Source of the DNA: Treponema sp. | GTDB taxonomy: Bacteria; Spirochaetota; Spirochaetia; Treponematales; Breznakiellaceae | Assembly: GCA_031258265.1 (NCBI GenBank) | Contig: JAIRNB010000154.1 | Coordinates: forward strand, 1-17,480 | Direction: 5' to 3' | DNA length: 17,480 nt | Shown here: positions 6,156 to 13,482 of the stretch, piece after piece | Layout of the letters: each line of letters begins with the position of its first letter | Position numbering within the stretch: the stretch's first letter is position 1 | Position numbers and translations under genes: made by a program | Notes under the pieces: generated by a model | The model's database searches: none | Seen by the model: the letters and a program-made list of their open reading frames with translations, nothing else | Told to the model about the DNA's origin: nothing

Positions 6156-7400
6156 ATGAAAAAATTACTTGCGGTTTTGGTGCTGGGGATTTTCCTGGCA
6201 GTTGGGACTTTTGCGGGGGGCCGGAGGCAGACTGGTCCTTCAGCGGACGGGAAGGTGGTCATTAATTTTTATGCGGCTACCGATCACGATTCGTTCCTCA
6301 AAAAAATGGTGGAGACCTACAATACCATACACCCTGAGGTTCAGGTGATCTATAATAGTATTCCTAATGACGATTATGATGACAAGATTAAAGTGCTGGC
6401 TGCCGGTTCAAGTGACATGGATGTTTTCTGGATACGCACCCCTGCTCAAACACAGCAATACATCACCAACAATGCGCTTGCTGACCTGGGGCCCTTCATT
6501 CAGAGTTCCGGTCTTGACCTGACGCCCATCCGCACGACATCACTGCCCGGCGCCATGAGGGATGGAAAGATCTATGGCCTTCCCACCACCGGTTCTTGCT
6601 GGATGCTTTTTTACAACCGGGATCTTTTTGACGCCCGGGGGCTGCCTTATCCTATCAACCTTACTTGGAACGAGTATTTGGATCTGGCAAAAAGCCTTAC
6701 CTATACCGAAAACGGCAAAAAGTATTGGGGCGGTGTCTGCCCGCCCTGGACGATGAATCTGGGGGCCTCCTCCGCTGGTGAATACCTTACCGCCCCGGAA
6801 CCCATGCCCTATACCCGCCGCTATGCCCAAGTTCTCCACCGGATGTATGTTGAGGACAAGAGTCATCCAAGCATCGAAGAGATGAGCGTCGGTACCTTTG
6901 ACATCAATCCGTTTTTTGAAGCCGGCAATGTTTATATGATGATCCAGGGTGACTGGGAATTTTTCCTGCTCAGTCCCTCCGTGAATTACGCGGCGGCGCC
7001 GATGCCGGTATTTGAAGGCGTAGCCCTCGGTTCGTCGGTGGGACAGTCATCGTATTATGTTGTTTCGCCCAATAGCCGGCATCAAAAGGAGGCCTATCAG
7101 TTTATCGAGTGGTGTACCACTTCCCCCCAGGGTACGGCCATATACGCCGAGACAGGCAGTGTACCCAGTTATTCTACGCCGGAGGCCCTTGCTGCCTTTC
7201 AGAAGAGTGTTAAAGTTCCGGGGGTAGAGTACCGGTTTTCCGCGAAGGTCGGAGGCGAGCAAGGGACGGAACCTTATTATGGGGAGATCAACGATGCCTT
7301 TATCCAAGAGATGCAGCTCTATCTGATTGGGGAGCAGAGTCTGGACAAGATGTTTGATAACTTCTTTAGGCTGAGGCGGGAAATTATTACGAACAACTAA
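6156..7400 (+). CDS. CUT1 sugar ABC transporter, family 1 solute-binding protein
   Basis: This 414-residue periplasmic receptor is of the maltose/multiple-sugar type. The signal peptide spans residues 1-20 (MKKLL, hydrophobic core, TFA) and is followed by GGRR, with no lipobox cysteine. The mature start VVINFYAATDHDSFLKKMVE (35-54) and the segment GLPTTGSCWMLFYNRDLFD (around 138-156) are typical of family-1 binding proteins, as is SYYVVSPNSRHQKEAYQFIE in the C-terminal half. GAGGAGG lies just before the ATG. The two permease genes follow directly, separated by a stable hairpin. The ligand cannot be read from the sequence; control by the LacI protein upstream supports a sugar. Confidence 0.93.
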   Translation: MKKLLAVLVLGIFLAVGTFAGGRRQTGPSADGKVVINFYAATDHDSFLKKMVETYNTIHPEVQVIYNSIPNDDYDDKIKVLAAGSSDMDVFWIRTPAQTQQYITNNALADLGPFIQSSGLDLTPIRTTSLPGAMRDGKIYGLPTTGSCWMLFYNRDLFDARGLPYPINLTWNEYLDLAKSLTYTENGKKYWGGVCPPWTMNLGASSAGEYLTAPEPMPYTRRYAQVLHRMYVEDKSHPSIEEMSVGTFDINPFFEAGNVYMMIQGDWEFFLLSPSVNYAAAPMPVFEGVALGSSVGQSSYYVVSPNSRHQKEAYQFIEWCTTSPQGTAIYAETGSVPSYSTPEALAAFQKSVKVPGVEYRFSAKVGGEQGTEPYYGEINDAFIQEMQLYLIGEQSLDKMFDNFFRLRREIITNN

Positions 7401-7409
7401 GTTTGTCTG

Positions 7410-7438
7410 CCGCGATTCGGAGCAACCCTGAATCGCGG
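7410..7438 (+). other. Intercistronic hairpin between receptor and permease genes
   Basis: A perfect 9-bp stem, 7410-7418/7430-7438 (ccgcgattc / gaatcgcgg), with an 11-nt loop lies in the 69-nt gap after the binding-protein gene. No T tract follows, so it is more likely an mRNA 3'-end stabiliser or processing barrier than a terminator. This would favour excess receptor over permease, as in other sugar-importer operons. Confidence 0.6.
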
Positions 7439-7469
7439 GCCATAGATAGTTGAAATTAAGGAAGATGCC

Positions 7470-8378
7470 ATGGCAAGACCGAAGACAAGCATCCTTGAAA
7501 AGCAGGAAGCCCTGAGCGGCTATTTGTATATCCTGCCAAACTTCGCGGGCTTTCTCATTTTTACGGCCATACCCATTGTCGCGGGTATGGTGATTAGTTT
7601 TACCGATTACACTGGATTCGCGGGGGCAAAATTTGTCGGTGCGGCAAACTATGTAAAGATGTTTAAAGACTCCCAGTTTATAGCCGCACTGAAAAACAAC
7701 CTTTTTTATTCCCTTACCAGTGTACCCCTTACTATTTTGACCGCCCTGGCCCTGGCCTTACTGCTGAACCAGGATCGCCATAGCAAGGGTATGGGGCTTT
7801 TCAAAACCCTCTACTTTTTTCCAAACCTGACATCCATGGTTGCTGTAAGCTGCGTGTTCATGCTCCTCTTTGAACCGAACAACGGGCCGGTAAACCATTT
7901 TCTTGCGACTCTGGGTATACCGGAAGAACTGCTGCCCAGGTGGTTTTTTTCTTCAAAAACCGCCCTTTTTACGGTGGTACTCGTTGTGGTATGGAAACAG
8001 GCGGGTTATTACATGATCATGTTTCTGGCGGGCCTTAAAAACATCCCTGTCCATTTGTATGAAGCGGCCCGTATTGACGGCGCTGGCAGATGGCAATGTT
8101 TCCGGCATGTTACCTGGCCCATGCTTTCCCCCACAACATTCATGGTAACGATACTTTGTATCATTGCTTCCTTCCAGGTCTTTGATATTATCAATGTTAC
8201 TACCAAGGGCGGGCCGGGCCGGGCTACCACAGTCCTGGTGTTTCGTATTTACCGCGAGGCCTTTAATAACTGGAAGATGGGGTACTCCTCTGCAATCGCT
8301 TATTTTCTCTTTATGATTATTTTAGTTGTTACGCTTGTTCAGTGGCGGGGCCAGAAGGGATGGGCAAATGATGACTAG
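7470..8378 (+). CDS. CUT1 sugar ABC transporter permease (MalF-like)
   Basis: This 302-residue inner-membrane permease has about six membrane spans, starting with the FLIFTAIPIVAGMVISF helix (about residues 28-44). The cytoplasmic EAA loop that docks on the ATPase is intact: YEAARIDGAGRWQCFRHVTW and then PML, around residues 197-220. AAGGAAG precedes the ATG at a normal distance. It forms a heterodimer with the next permease, with whose coding region it overlaps by eleven bases. Together with the upstream receptor it makes a complete importer except for the ATP-binding subunit. Confidence 0.92.
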   Translation: MARPKTSILEKQEALSGYLYILPNFAGFLIFTAIPIVAGMVISFTDYTGFAGAKFVGAANYVKMFKDSQFIAALKNNLFYSLTSVPLTILTALALALLLNQDRHSKGMGLFKTLYFFPNLTSMVAVSCVFMLLFEPNNGPVNHFLATLGIPEELLPRWFFSSKTALFTVVLVVVWKQAGYYMIMFLAGLKNIPVHLYEAARIDGAGRWQCFRHVTWPMLSPTTFMVTILCIIASFQVFDIINVTTKGGPGRATTVLVFRIYREAFNNWKMGYSSAIAYFLFMIILVVTLVQWRGQKGWANDD

Positions 8379-9249
8379 GATGAATAAACACACAGGGAAA
8401 ATAATTTCCACAAAAAACCATTTTATTCTTCCGCGTTTTCTGCCGAAAGCGTTTATTATTGTGGTATGTACCATTATTGCATATATCATGGTTGTGCCCT
8501 TTGTCTGGATGGTAAGTGCGTCATTCAAGCTGAATACGGAGATCTTTAGTTATCCTATCAGGTGGATTCCCGAGAAATTTCATTTTGACCATTACGATAA
8601 TGTACTGACCAAAATTCCCTTTCCCGTTTATTTTTTGAATTCTACAAAACTTGCTCTGGTTATCACCCTGCTGCAGCTTTTTACCTGTTCCCTGGCGGCC
8701 TACTCCTTTAGCAAGCTGCGGTTCCCCGGCAGGGATAAGATATTTCTTGTTTACCTGGCCACAATGATGATCCCCTGGCATGCTATAATGATTCCCCAGT
8801 TTATCATCGTAAAGGGCCTGGGGATGTACAATACCCACTGGTCCCTGATCACGCTTCAGGCTTTCAGCGCCTTCGGCGTATTTTTGCTCCGCCAGAATAT
8901 GATCAGTATCCCCAACAGCCTGAGCGAAGCCGCCCGAATCGACGGCTGTTCGACCTTCCGCATTTACTGGAATATTATTCTGCCCCTCACTAAGACGGGA
9001 CTGGCGACCTTGAGCGTTCTTGCCTTCAACGGAATTTGGAACGACTACATGGGCCCCATGATTTACCTCGATTCCGACCGCCTGCGTACCATCCAGATCG
9101 CCCTGGCGGGTTTTCGGGAGCAGTACAGTGCCAATTACGGCGCTATTCTTGCCGGTACGGTCATATCAATTATCCCAATTATCGTTGTATACGCCTGTGC
9201 CCAGAAGTATATTGTTGAAGGTATCGCCTATGCCGGCCTTAAAGGCTAA
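8368..9249 (+). CDS. CUT1 sugar ABC transporter permease (MalG-like)
   Basis: This 293-residue permease is the second membrane subunit. I chose the ATG at 8368, which overlaps the end of the preceding gene (ATGATGACTAG) and has AGAAGGGA eight bases before it. An in-frame ATG at 8326 would add 14 residues inside the previous gene with no support. The EAA motif SEAARIDGCSTFRIYWNIIL plus PL, around residues 188-209, matches MalG-type subunits, and the N-terminal span IIVVCTIIAYIMVVPFVWMV is clear. No ATP-binding protein gene follows. In many Gram-positives and spirochaetes one MsmK/UgpC-type ATPase encoded elsewhere serves several such importers, and that is the likely arrangement here. Confidence 0.92.
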   Translation: MMTRMNKHTGKIISTKNHFILPRFLPKAFIIVVCTIIAYIMVVPFVWMVSASFKLNTEIFSYPIRWIPEKFHFDHYDNVLTKIPFPVYFLNSTKLALVITLLQLFTCSLAAYSFSKLRFPGRDKIFLVYLATMMIPWHAIMIPQFIIVKGLGMYNTHWSLITLQAFSAFGVFLLRQNMISIPNSLSEAARIDGCSTFRIYWNIILPLTKTGLATLSVLAFNGIWNDYMGPMIYLDSDRLRTIQIALAGFREQYSANYGAILAGTVISIIPIIVVYACAQKYIVEGIAYAGLKG

Positions 9250-9273
9250 GGGAAACCCGGTTCCTTATGAAAC

Positions 9274-9296
9274 CCGGCGCGGAAATACCGCGCCGG
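9274..9296 (+). terminator. Probable terminator hairpin after the first importer
   Basis: A perfect, very GC-rich 9-bp stem (9274-9282/9288-9296, ccggcgcgg / ccgcgccgg) with an AAATA loop lies 24 bases after the permease stop. The T-rich run (ttttgttttt) comes only about 18 bases later, so this is not a textbook intrinsic terminator. It may act as a weak one or as an mRNA 3'-end stabiliser. Confidence 0.5.
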
Positions 9297-9314
9297 TATG
9301 AAACAGAGCTCAGC

Positions 9315-9342
9315 TTTTGTTTTTAGTGTACCTGCCTATAAT
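9315..9342 (+). promoter_or_regulatory. Candidate promoter for the macro-domain gene
   Basis: A perfect TATAAT at 9337-9342 has only a poor -35 match (TTTTGT, 9315-9320) sixteen bases upstream. Transcription would start near 9349, just before the large palindrome at 9362-9391, which would then lie in the leader or serve as an operator. Confidence 0.35.
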
Positions 9343-9361
9343 GCCGTTCCAGAATATTAGA

Positions 9362-9391
9362 GTTGTTCAAAAACTGAAGTTTTTGAACAAC
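9362..9391. repeat. Perfect palindrome with 14-bp arms
   Basis: The arms gttgttcaaaaact (9362-9375) and agtttttgaacaac (9378-9391) are exact complements around two bases (GA). It sits between the candidate TATAAT and the macro-domain start codon. It could be a dimeric regulator's operator, a leader hairpin or a dispersed palindromic repeat. No T tract follows on the + strand. Confidence 0.75.
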
Positions 9392-9442
9392 AACCACTTA
9401 AAAATAGCAAAAAACGTGGATTTTGTTGTAGAATAATGAATA

Positions 9443-9988
9443 ATGGGAACTATCAAACTTGTCCGGGATGATATAACCCGGCTTAGGGTGGATGTTATCG
9501 TCAATGCCGCCAATTCCGGCCTCATGGGCGGCGGCGGAGTGGACGGGGCCATCCATGCCGCGGCGGGACCCGCCTTGCTGGAGGAATGTGTCCGTATCGC
9601 CAGGGGGCGGCCGGGCCTTCCGGCCTGCCCCGTGGGGGAGGCCGTGATCACCGGGGCGGGAAACCTGCGCTGTAAACGGGTCGTCCACACCGTAGGCCCT
9701 GTCTGGCGGGGAGGCGGCCGGGGTGAAGCGGAACTCCTGGCCTCCTGTTACAGGAAAAGCCTCCTTTTGGCCGCCCGGTCCTTTCAGGGGGAGGCCCTCA
9801 AGACCATCGCCTTCCCTAACATTAGTACCGGAATTTACGGTTACCCCAAGGCGGAGGCCGCCCATATCGCCGTGGAGACGGTCAAAAAGACTCTGCCGGA
9901 GGTTCCTGAACTGGAACAACTGATCTTCGTCTGTTTTGACGGTGAAAATTACCGCCTCTACCGGGAACTGCTGGGGGCAAATTTTTGA
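9443..9988 (+). CDS. Macro-domain protein, probable O-acetyl-ADP-ribose deacetylase / ADP-ribose hydrolase
   Basis: This 181-residue stand-alone macro domain resembles YmdB/MacroD proteins, which bind ADP-ribose and hydrolyse O-acetyl-ADP-ribose or mono-ADP-ribose on proteins. The signature is complete: D10 in the DDIT segment, VNAAN (20-24), GGGGVDGAIH (29-38, with the catalytic Asp at 34), VHTVGPVW (81-88) and FPNISTGIYGYP (124-135). No other domain is fused. The ATG at 9443 matches the usual start of the family but has no recognisable Shine-Dalgarno sequence, so it may be poorly translated or its mRNA may need unfolding. It has its own spacing on both sides and looks like a single-gene unit between two importer operons, without a partner ADP-ribosyltransferase or sirtuin in view. 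Confidence 0.93.
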   Translation: MGTIKLVRDDITRLRVDVIVNAANSGLMGGGGVDGAIHAAAGPALLEECVRIARGRPGLPACPVGEAVITGAGNLRCKRVVHTVGPVWRGGGRGEAELLASCYRKSLLLAARSFQGEALKTIAFPNISTGIYGYPKAEAAHIAVETVKKTLPEVPELEQLIFVCFDGENYRLYRELLGANF

Positions 9989-10113
9989 TCGTAAAGGGTT
10001 CTGGGTTTTTTCCTGCCGCCGTTTCCCTATTTTTTCATCCGGCAATTCCCCCGTGAAGTAATATCATGGCGGTTAGTCCAAATTCTGAATTGGTGGATGG
10101 TATAAAATCCATG

Positions 10114-10140
10114 TTGACAGCCGGGTAATTGAGTCATAAG
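10114..10140 (+). promoter_or_regulatory. Candidate promoter of the second importer operon
   Basis: A perfect TTGACA at 10114-10119 is followed 15 bp later by CATAAG (10135-10140), a four-of-six -10 match at short spacing. A start near 10147 would place the inverted repeat 10151-10175 at the very beginning of the transcript. The weak -10 suggests regulated expression. An isolated TATAAT at 10199-10204 has no -35 partner. Confidence 0.4.
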
Positions 10141-10150
10141 CTGGAACTGG

Positions 10151-10175
10151 TCCCAAAACCGGGACAGTTTTGGGA
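10151..10175. promoter_or_regulatory. Inverted repeat upstream of the second importer
   Basis: Perfect 9-bp arms tcccaaaac (10151-10159) and gttttggga (10167-10175) surround a 7-nt spacer. It lies just after the candidate promoter and about 55 bases before the receptor gene. It could be a repressor operator or an attenuating hairpin (AAAATTTC follows). A stem of related sequence occurs at 11490-11510. Confidence 0.5.
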
Positions 10176-10228
10176 AAATTTCATTGTTCTTACGTTTTTA
10201 TAATTTTTGAGAGAGGAGGAGTTTGATC

Positions 10229-11467
10229 ATGAAGAAATGTTTAATCGTTATTCTGGCCTTCACGCTGGCGGTTTCGGCATTTGCCGGGGGCAGGTCTCAG
10301 GGCGGATCCCAGGGCGGCAAAGAGCGAATCCGGGTGGTAACTTTTTTCGCCGGTTCGGATCAATGGGCGCCCGTATGGAAAGAGGTAATCCAGGATTACC
10401 AGAACCAGAATCCGGCCGTGGAAATTGTGGATGAATCCCAGCCTACTTCGGGCCAGAATGACCTGTTCCGGACAAAGATACAAACCGAGATCGCCGCAAA
10501 AAATCCGCCCGAACTGCTGCTGTTTTTCAATGGGGCCGATGGCAGCGCCGTGATCGACTCCGGCCTGTATGTCGATTGGACCAGTTACATGAAGGAAGAC
10601 CCCGCATGGGCCGCTAACCTGAAAGCCGGCCCCATGGAGGCGGGTAATCTCAACGGTATCCAGTATTGTATCCCCTATATTGGGTACTATGAGGGTTTGA
10701 TTTACAACAAGGGACTCTTCGATAAATACGGCCTCAAAGAACCCACGACTTGGGAAAATATTCTGGCCTGCATCGACACTTTCAAACAAAACGGGATTGT
10801 TCCTTTTGCCACTTCCATGATGAAACCCTCATACCTGGTTGAAGCCCTTATCCTTGCCCAGGCTGGGGCCGAAGGGCAGAAAAAGTCCTTTGATGATTCC
10901 TGGGTGCCGGCCCTGGACGCTGTGGCTACCCTTTATGCCCGCGGCGCTTTCCCGCCGGACACCCTGACCATGACCGAAGATGAAATTCGGGTACTCTTTG
11001 CCGATCAAAAGGCCGCCATGATGGTGAACGGATCGTGGACGATTAACGGGATAAAGTCCAATCCGAATATGCGGATCATCGCCATGCCCGCCCTGCCCGG
11101 CGGCGCGGGTGGAGAAAAAACTACGGTTGCGGGCTTTGGTTCCGGGTGGTATATGTCGAAAAACGCGGCCCAGCGCAGCGGCGAAACTCTGAAATTTCTT
11201 AAATGGCTTACCTCCCCCAATGTAATAACCCGTTTTATCGCCGTGGGCGGAAGCTCCGCAATTGTCTGCGATGCTCCGGTGGGGGCTACTCCGGTGGAGA
11301 TAAGCGCCGTAGAAATGCTGAATAAGGCAGTCAACACCCGGCCGGCCGCCGACTCCCAGGTGGTACGGGAAGCCTGGCTTGCCATTACCGAGGACGGCAT
11401 CCCTTATCTGGTGGAAAAACAACGGACTGCCCGGCAACTGCTGGAACGGGCCAGGGGGATCAAGTAG
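10229..11467 (+). CDS. CUT1 sugar ABC transporter, family 1 solute-binding protein
   Basis: This 412-residue periplasmic receptor belongs to the second importer. I start it at the ATG at 10229, eight bases after GAGAGGAGGA; a TTG two codons upstream is also in frame. Residues 1-19 are a signal peptide ending AFA, followed by GGRSQGGSQGG, again without a lipobox cysteine. The mature start RVVTFFAGSDQWAPVWKEVI (33-52) and the segment YCIPYIGYYEGLIYNKGLFD (about 147-166) are typical of family 1. The genes that follow are two permeases and then a glycosidase, a SIS enzyme and a sugar kinase. The ligand is therefore inferred to be the oligosaccharide cleaved by that glycosidase. Permease genes begin only after a 257-base gap full of hairpins. 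Confidence 0.93.
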   Translation: MKKCLIVILAFTLAVSAFAGGRSQGGSQGGKERIRVVTFFAGSDQWAPVWKEVIQDYQNQNPAVEIVDESQPTSGQNDLFRTKIQTEIAAKNPPELLLFFNGADGSAVIDSGLYVDWTSYMKEDPAWAANLKAGPMEAGNLNGIQYCIPYIGYYEGLIYNKGLFDKYGLKEPTTWENILACIDTFKQNGIVPFATSMMKPSYLVEALILAQAGAEGQKKSFDDSWVPALDAVATLYARGAFPPDTLTMTEDEIRVLFADQKAAMMVNGSWTINGIKSNPNMRIIAMPALPGGAGGEKTTVAGFGSGWYMSKNAAQRSGETLKFLKWLTSPNVITRFIAVGGSSAIVCDAPVGATPVEISAVEMLNKAVNTRPAADSQVVREAWLAITEDGIPYLVEKQRTARQLLERARGIK

Positions 11468-11489
11468 GATCTGTTTTATAGAAGCTTTC

Positions 11490-11510
11490 CTAAAACCAAC
11501 CGGGTTTTGG
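11490..11510 (+). repeat. Hairpin after the receptor gene
   Basis: An 8-bp stem, 11490-11497/11503-11510 (ctaaaacc with ggttttgg, one T-G pair), with a 5-nt loop is the first of five hairpins in the receptor-permease gap. Its arms resemble those of the inverted repeat at 10151-10175. Confidence 0.5.
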
Positions 11511-11528
11511 AAATGGTTCCATAATAGA

Positions 11529-11571
11529 TTTGCTCCTGTTTTGATATAAAAACGGGAGCAAATATTTTTCT
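11529..11571 (+). terminator. Intrinsic terminator-like hairpin inside the importer operon
   Basis: A 14-bp stem, 11529-11542/11549-11562 (tttgctcctgtttt with aaaacgggagcaaa, one T-G pair), closes on a GATATA loop and is followed directly by TATTTTTCT. This is the best intrinsic terminator in the window, yet it lies between a binding-protein gene and its permeases. It probably works as a partial terminator that keeps receptor mRNA in excess. Confidence 0.75.
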
Positions 11572-11617
11572 GTCCAGGACGAAGCGGCGTTTCGTGTCGT
11601 ACCGCTTTTGTGGACAG
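11570..11617 (+). repeat. Bipartite hairpin in the receptor-permease gap
   Basis: An outer stem 11570-11576/11611-11617 (ctgtcca / tggacag) encloses an inner stem 11582-11587/11602-11607 (aagcgg / ccgctt). It directly follows the terminator-like hairpin, sharing its T-rich edge, so folding of one may affect the other. Confidence 0.5.
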
Positions 11618-11643
11618 TAAGGTAAATCTGTAAAACAGGCTTC

Positions 11644-11672
11644 CCGCCGCGTATAAGGGTATTATACGGCGG
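11644..11672 (+). repeat. Bulged hairpin in the receptor-permease gap
   Basis: The arms 11644-11656 (ccgccgcgtataa) and 11662-11672 (ttatacggcgg) pair over 11 bp with a two-base bulge and a GGGTA loop. A further small stem 11695-11699/11703-11707 (cccgg / ccggg, TTC loop) lies just before the permease ribosome site. Confidence 0.5.
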
Positions 11673-11724
11673 ACGGGGGCTTGGTTCATCTGTACCCGGT
11701 TCCCGGGAAAAAGATAAGGGCGTC

Positions 11725-12591
11725 ATGGTTCTAAAAAGTAAGCCTTATTTCTATCTTTTTTTATTTCCCGCCCTGTTTCTGGTTGCTGTTTTTCTTATCT
11801 ATCCTCTGTTTCGTACCCTGGCATACAGCTTTACCGCATGGCGGAATTTTTCTCCCAAACAGACATTTACCGGCATTGATAACTACATCCAGCTTTTTTC
11901 GGACCCGGTTATCCTCCTGTCCCTGCGAAATACCCTTATTATGATGATCTTTGTCTTTATTTTTCAAATTGGGGTTTCGTTGATCCTGGCTATCCTGGTG
12001 GACAGTACAAAATTGATGTTTAAGTTTTTCCGTACCGTGTATTTTTTCCCTATTCTAATTTCCGCCACCGCTATCGGCTTGATGTTCAAGCTGATATATA
12101 CCTATGAATACGGCCTGTTAAACTACCTGGTGACTCTTTTTGGCGGGGAAAAGAAGGTATGGCTGAATGTTAAAACCGCCATTTATCTGGTAACTATTCC
12201 CACCATGTGGCAGTACGTGGGATTTTATTTTATTATTTTTATGGCGGGAATATCAAAAATTCCCATGGAAATTTATGAGTCCGCGGAACTGGACGGGATA
12301 AATGCCTTTCGTAAAGCAATTAGTATCACTATTCCTTTGATGAGGGATGTTATTACTTCCAGTGTTATTCTGGTCATTGCCGGTTGTTTTAAGGTTTTTG
12401 ACATGGTGTATGTCATAACCGAAGGGGGACCCCTGAATTCCAGTGAACTTCTTAGTACCTATATGTACAGTATGGCGTTCAGGAAGTACAACGGCGGTTA
12501 TGCCAGCGCCGTGGCCATTGTTATGATCCTCCTGGGGACCGGATTGACGGTGATTCTGCGCAAGGTCCTTGAACCCAGGGACGAAGCCTAA
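11725..12591 (+). CDS. CUT1 sugar ABC transporter permease (MalF-like)
   Basis: This 288-residue membrane permease begins MVLKSKPYFYLFLFPALFLV, with about six spans expected. The ATPase-docking EAA loop reads YESAELDGINAFRKAISITI followed by PLM, around residues 184-206. That is slightly off consensus (ESAELDG for EAARIDG) but carries the key Gly. A modest AAGG lies before the ATG. It pairs with the permease starting 17 bases downstream and receives substrate from the receptor encoded upstream. Between it and the receptor lies a stack of hairpins, likely to reduce permease synthesis relative to receptor. Confidence 0.92.
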   Translation: MVLKSKPYFYLFLFPALFLVAVFLIYPLFRTLAYSFTAWRNFSPKQTFTGIDNYIQLFSDPVILLSLRNTLIMMIFVFIFQIGVSLILAILVDSTKLMFKFFRTVYFFPILISATAIGLMFKLIYTYEYGLLNYLVTLFGGEKKVWLNVKTAIYLVTIPTMWQYVGFYFIIFMAGISKIPMEIYESAELDGINAFRKAISITIPLMRDVITSSVILVIAGCFKVFDMVYVITEGGPLNSSELLSTYMYSMAFRKYNGGYASAVAIVMILLGTGLTVILRKVLEPRDEA

Positions 12592-12608
12592 CCGGGGATT
12601 GAATATCG

Positions 12609-13463
12609 ATGAAAACAATTTATCGTTTAAGACGGACTATTTTTTTTGGCGTTACAAAGCATATCGTTCTTATTCTGTGGGCGTTGACAACGATTATTCC
12701 CCTTTTATGGGTGCTGCTCAATTCGTTTAAATCATCGGGGGAAATTCTACGGAACAGTTTTGCCTTTCCCGGTTCCTTTAATTTGAATAACTTTGCCACG
12801 GTCCTTGGTTATCCCGATGTTAATATGCTGCGGAGTTTCCGTAACAGTTTTATTATCTCCGGCAGCGTGGTGGTTTTGGTGGTATTCCTGGCGGGTTTTG
12901 CCTCCTTTGCCCTGGGGCGTTTTGAGGTAAAGACCCGGCGGCCCATTCTTGCCCTGCTTACCGGCTGTCTCCTGGTTCCCACCTTTGCTACGGTTATTCC
13001 CAACTTTGTCACCATAAGTTATCTTCCCTTTATACGGGGCAAATATTTGGCGGCGATCATCCCCCAGACCGCGGGGAATCTTTGCTTTTCGACTATCTTG
13101 CTTACGGGTTTTATGCGGGCCCTGCCCAGGGAACTGGACGAGGCGGCCCTGATGGACGGGGTAAGCATCCCCTGGATCTTTTTCCGTATTGCCATGCCCC
13201 TGTGTAAATCAATGTTCGCCACTATTTCTATCATGGTGTTCATTTGGTCCTACAACGATCTGTTCACATCCCTGGTGTACATTGCGGATCAGCGGCTTAA
13301 ACCGGTCTGTGTGATTCTTTCGATGGTAAGCAATATGTACGGTACCGATTATGGGGCCATGATGGCGGCAATTATTATTACTATCTTACCGCTGTTCCTT
13401 CTCTATATGTTTTCCCAGGAACAGGTGGTCAAGGGACTTACTACCGGGGCGGTAAAAGAATAG
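12609..13463 (+). CDS. CUT1 sugar ABC transporter permease (MalG-like)
   Basis: This 284-residue membrane permease has an EAA loop that reads DEAALMDGVSIPWIFFRIAM followed by PLC, about residues 176-198. The N-terminal span is HIVLILWALTTIIPLLWVLL. The ribosome site is weak (GGGGA well upstream of the ATG), so translation may depend on that of the previous gene. It completes the second importer, which again lacks an ATP-binding subunit. The glycosidase gene follows after 55 bases that hold a 5-bp hairpin and a LacI-type operator-like sequence. Confidence 0.92.
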   Translation: MKTIYRLRRTIFFGVTKHIVLILWALTTIIPLLWVLLNSFKSSGEILRNSFAFPGSFNLNNFATVLGYPDVNMLRSFRNSFIISGSVVVLVVFLAGFASFALGRFEVKTRRPILALLTGCLLVPTFATVIPNFVTISYLPFIRGKYLAAIIPQTAGNLCFSTILLTGFMRALPRELDEAALMDGVSIPWIFFRIAMPLCKSMFATISIMVFIWSYNDLFTSLVYIADQRLKPVCVILSMVSNMYGTDYGAMMAAIIITILPLFLLYMFSQEQVVKGLTTGAVKE

Positions 13464-13478
13464 GCCGGGAAAACCGGC
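13464..13478 (+). repeat. Small hairpin after the permease stop
   Basis: The arms gccgg (13464-13468) and ccggc (13474-13478) pair around GAAAA immediately after the permease stop codon. There is no T tract. It may stabilise or mark the 3' end of the importer message. Confidence 0.35.
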
Positions 13479-13482
13479 ATAT

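Noticed and set aside
10199..10204. Perfect TATAAT close to the second receptor gene as the main promoter
   Set aside because: There is no acceptable -35 at a normal distance, and the start would fall inside the ribosome site. I left it as a secondary possibility only.
10829..11689. 286-codon frame on the - strand under the second receptor gene
   Set aside because: It runs antisense to a clear family-1 binding protein and through the hairpin stack, with no motif or ribosome site supporting it.
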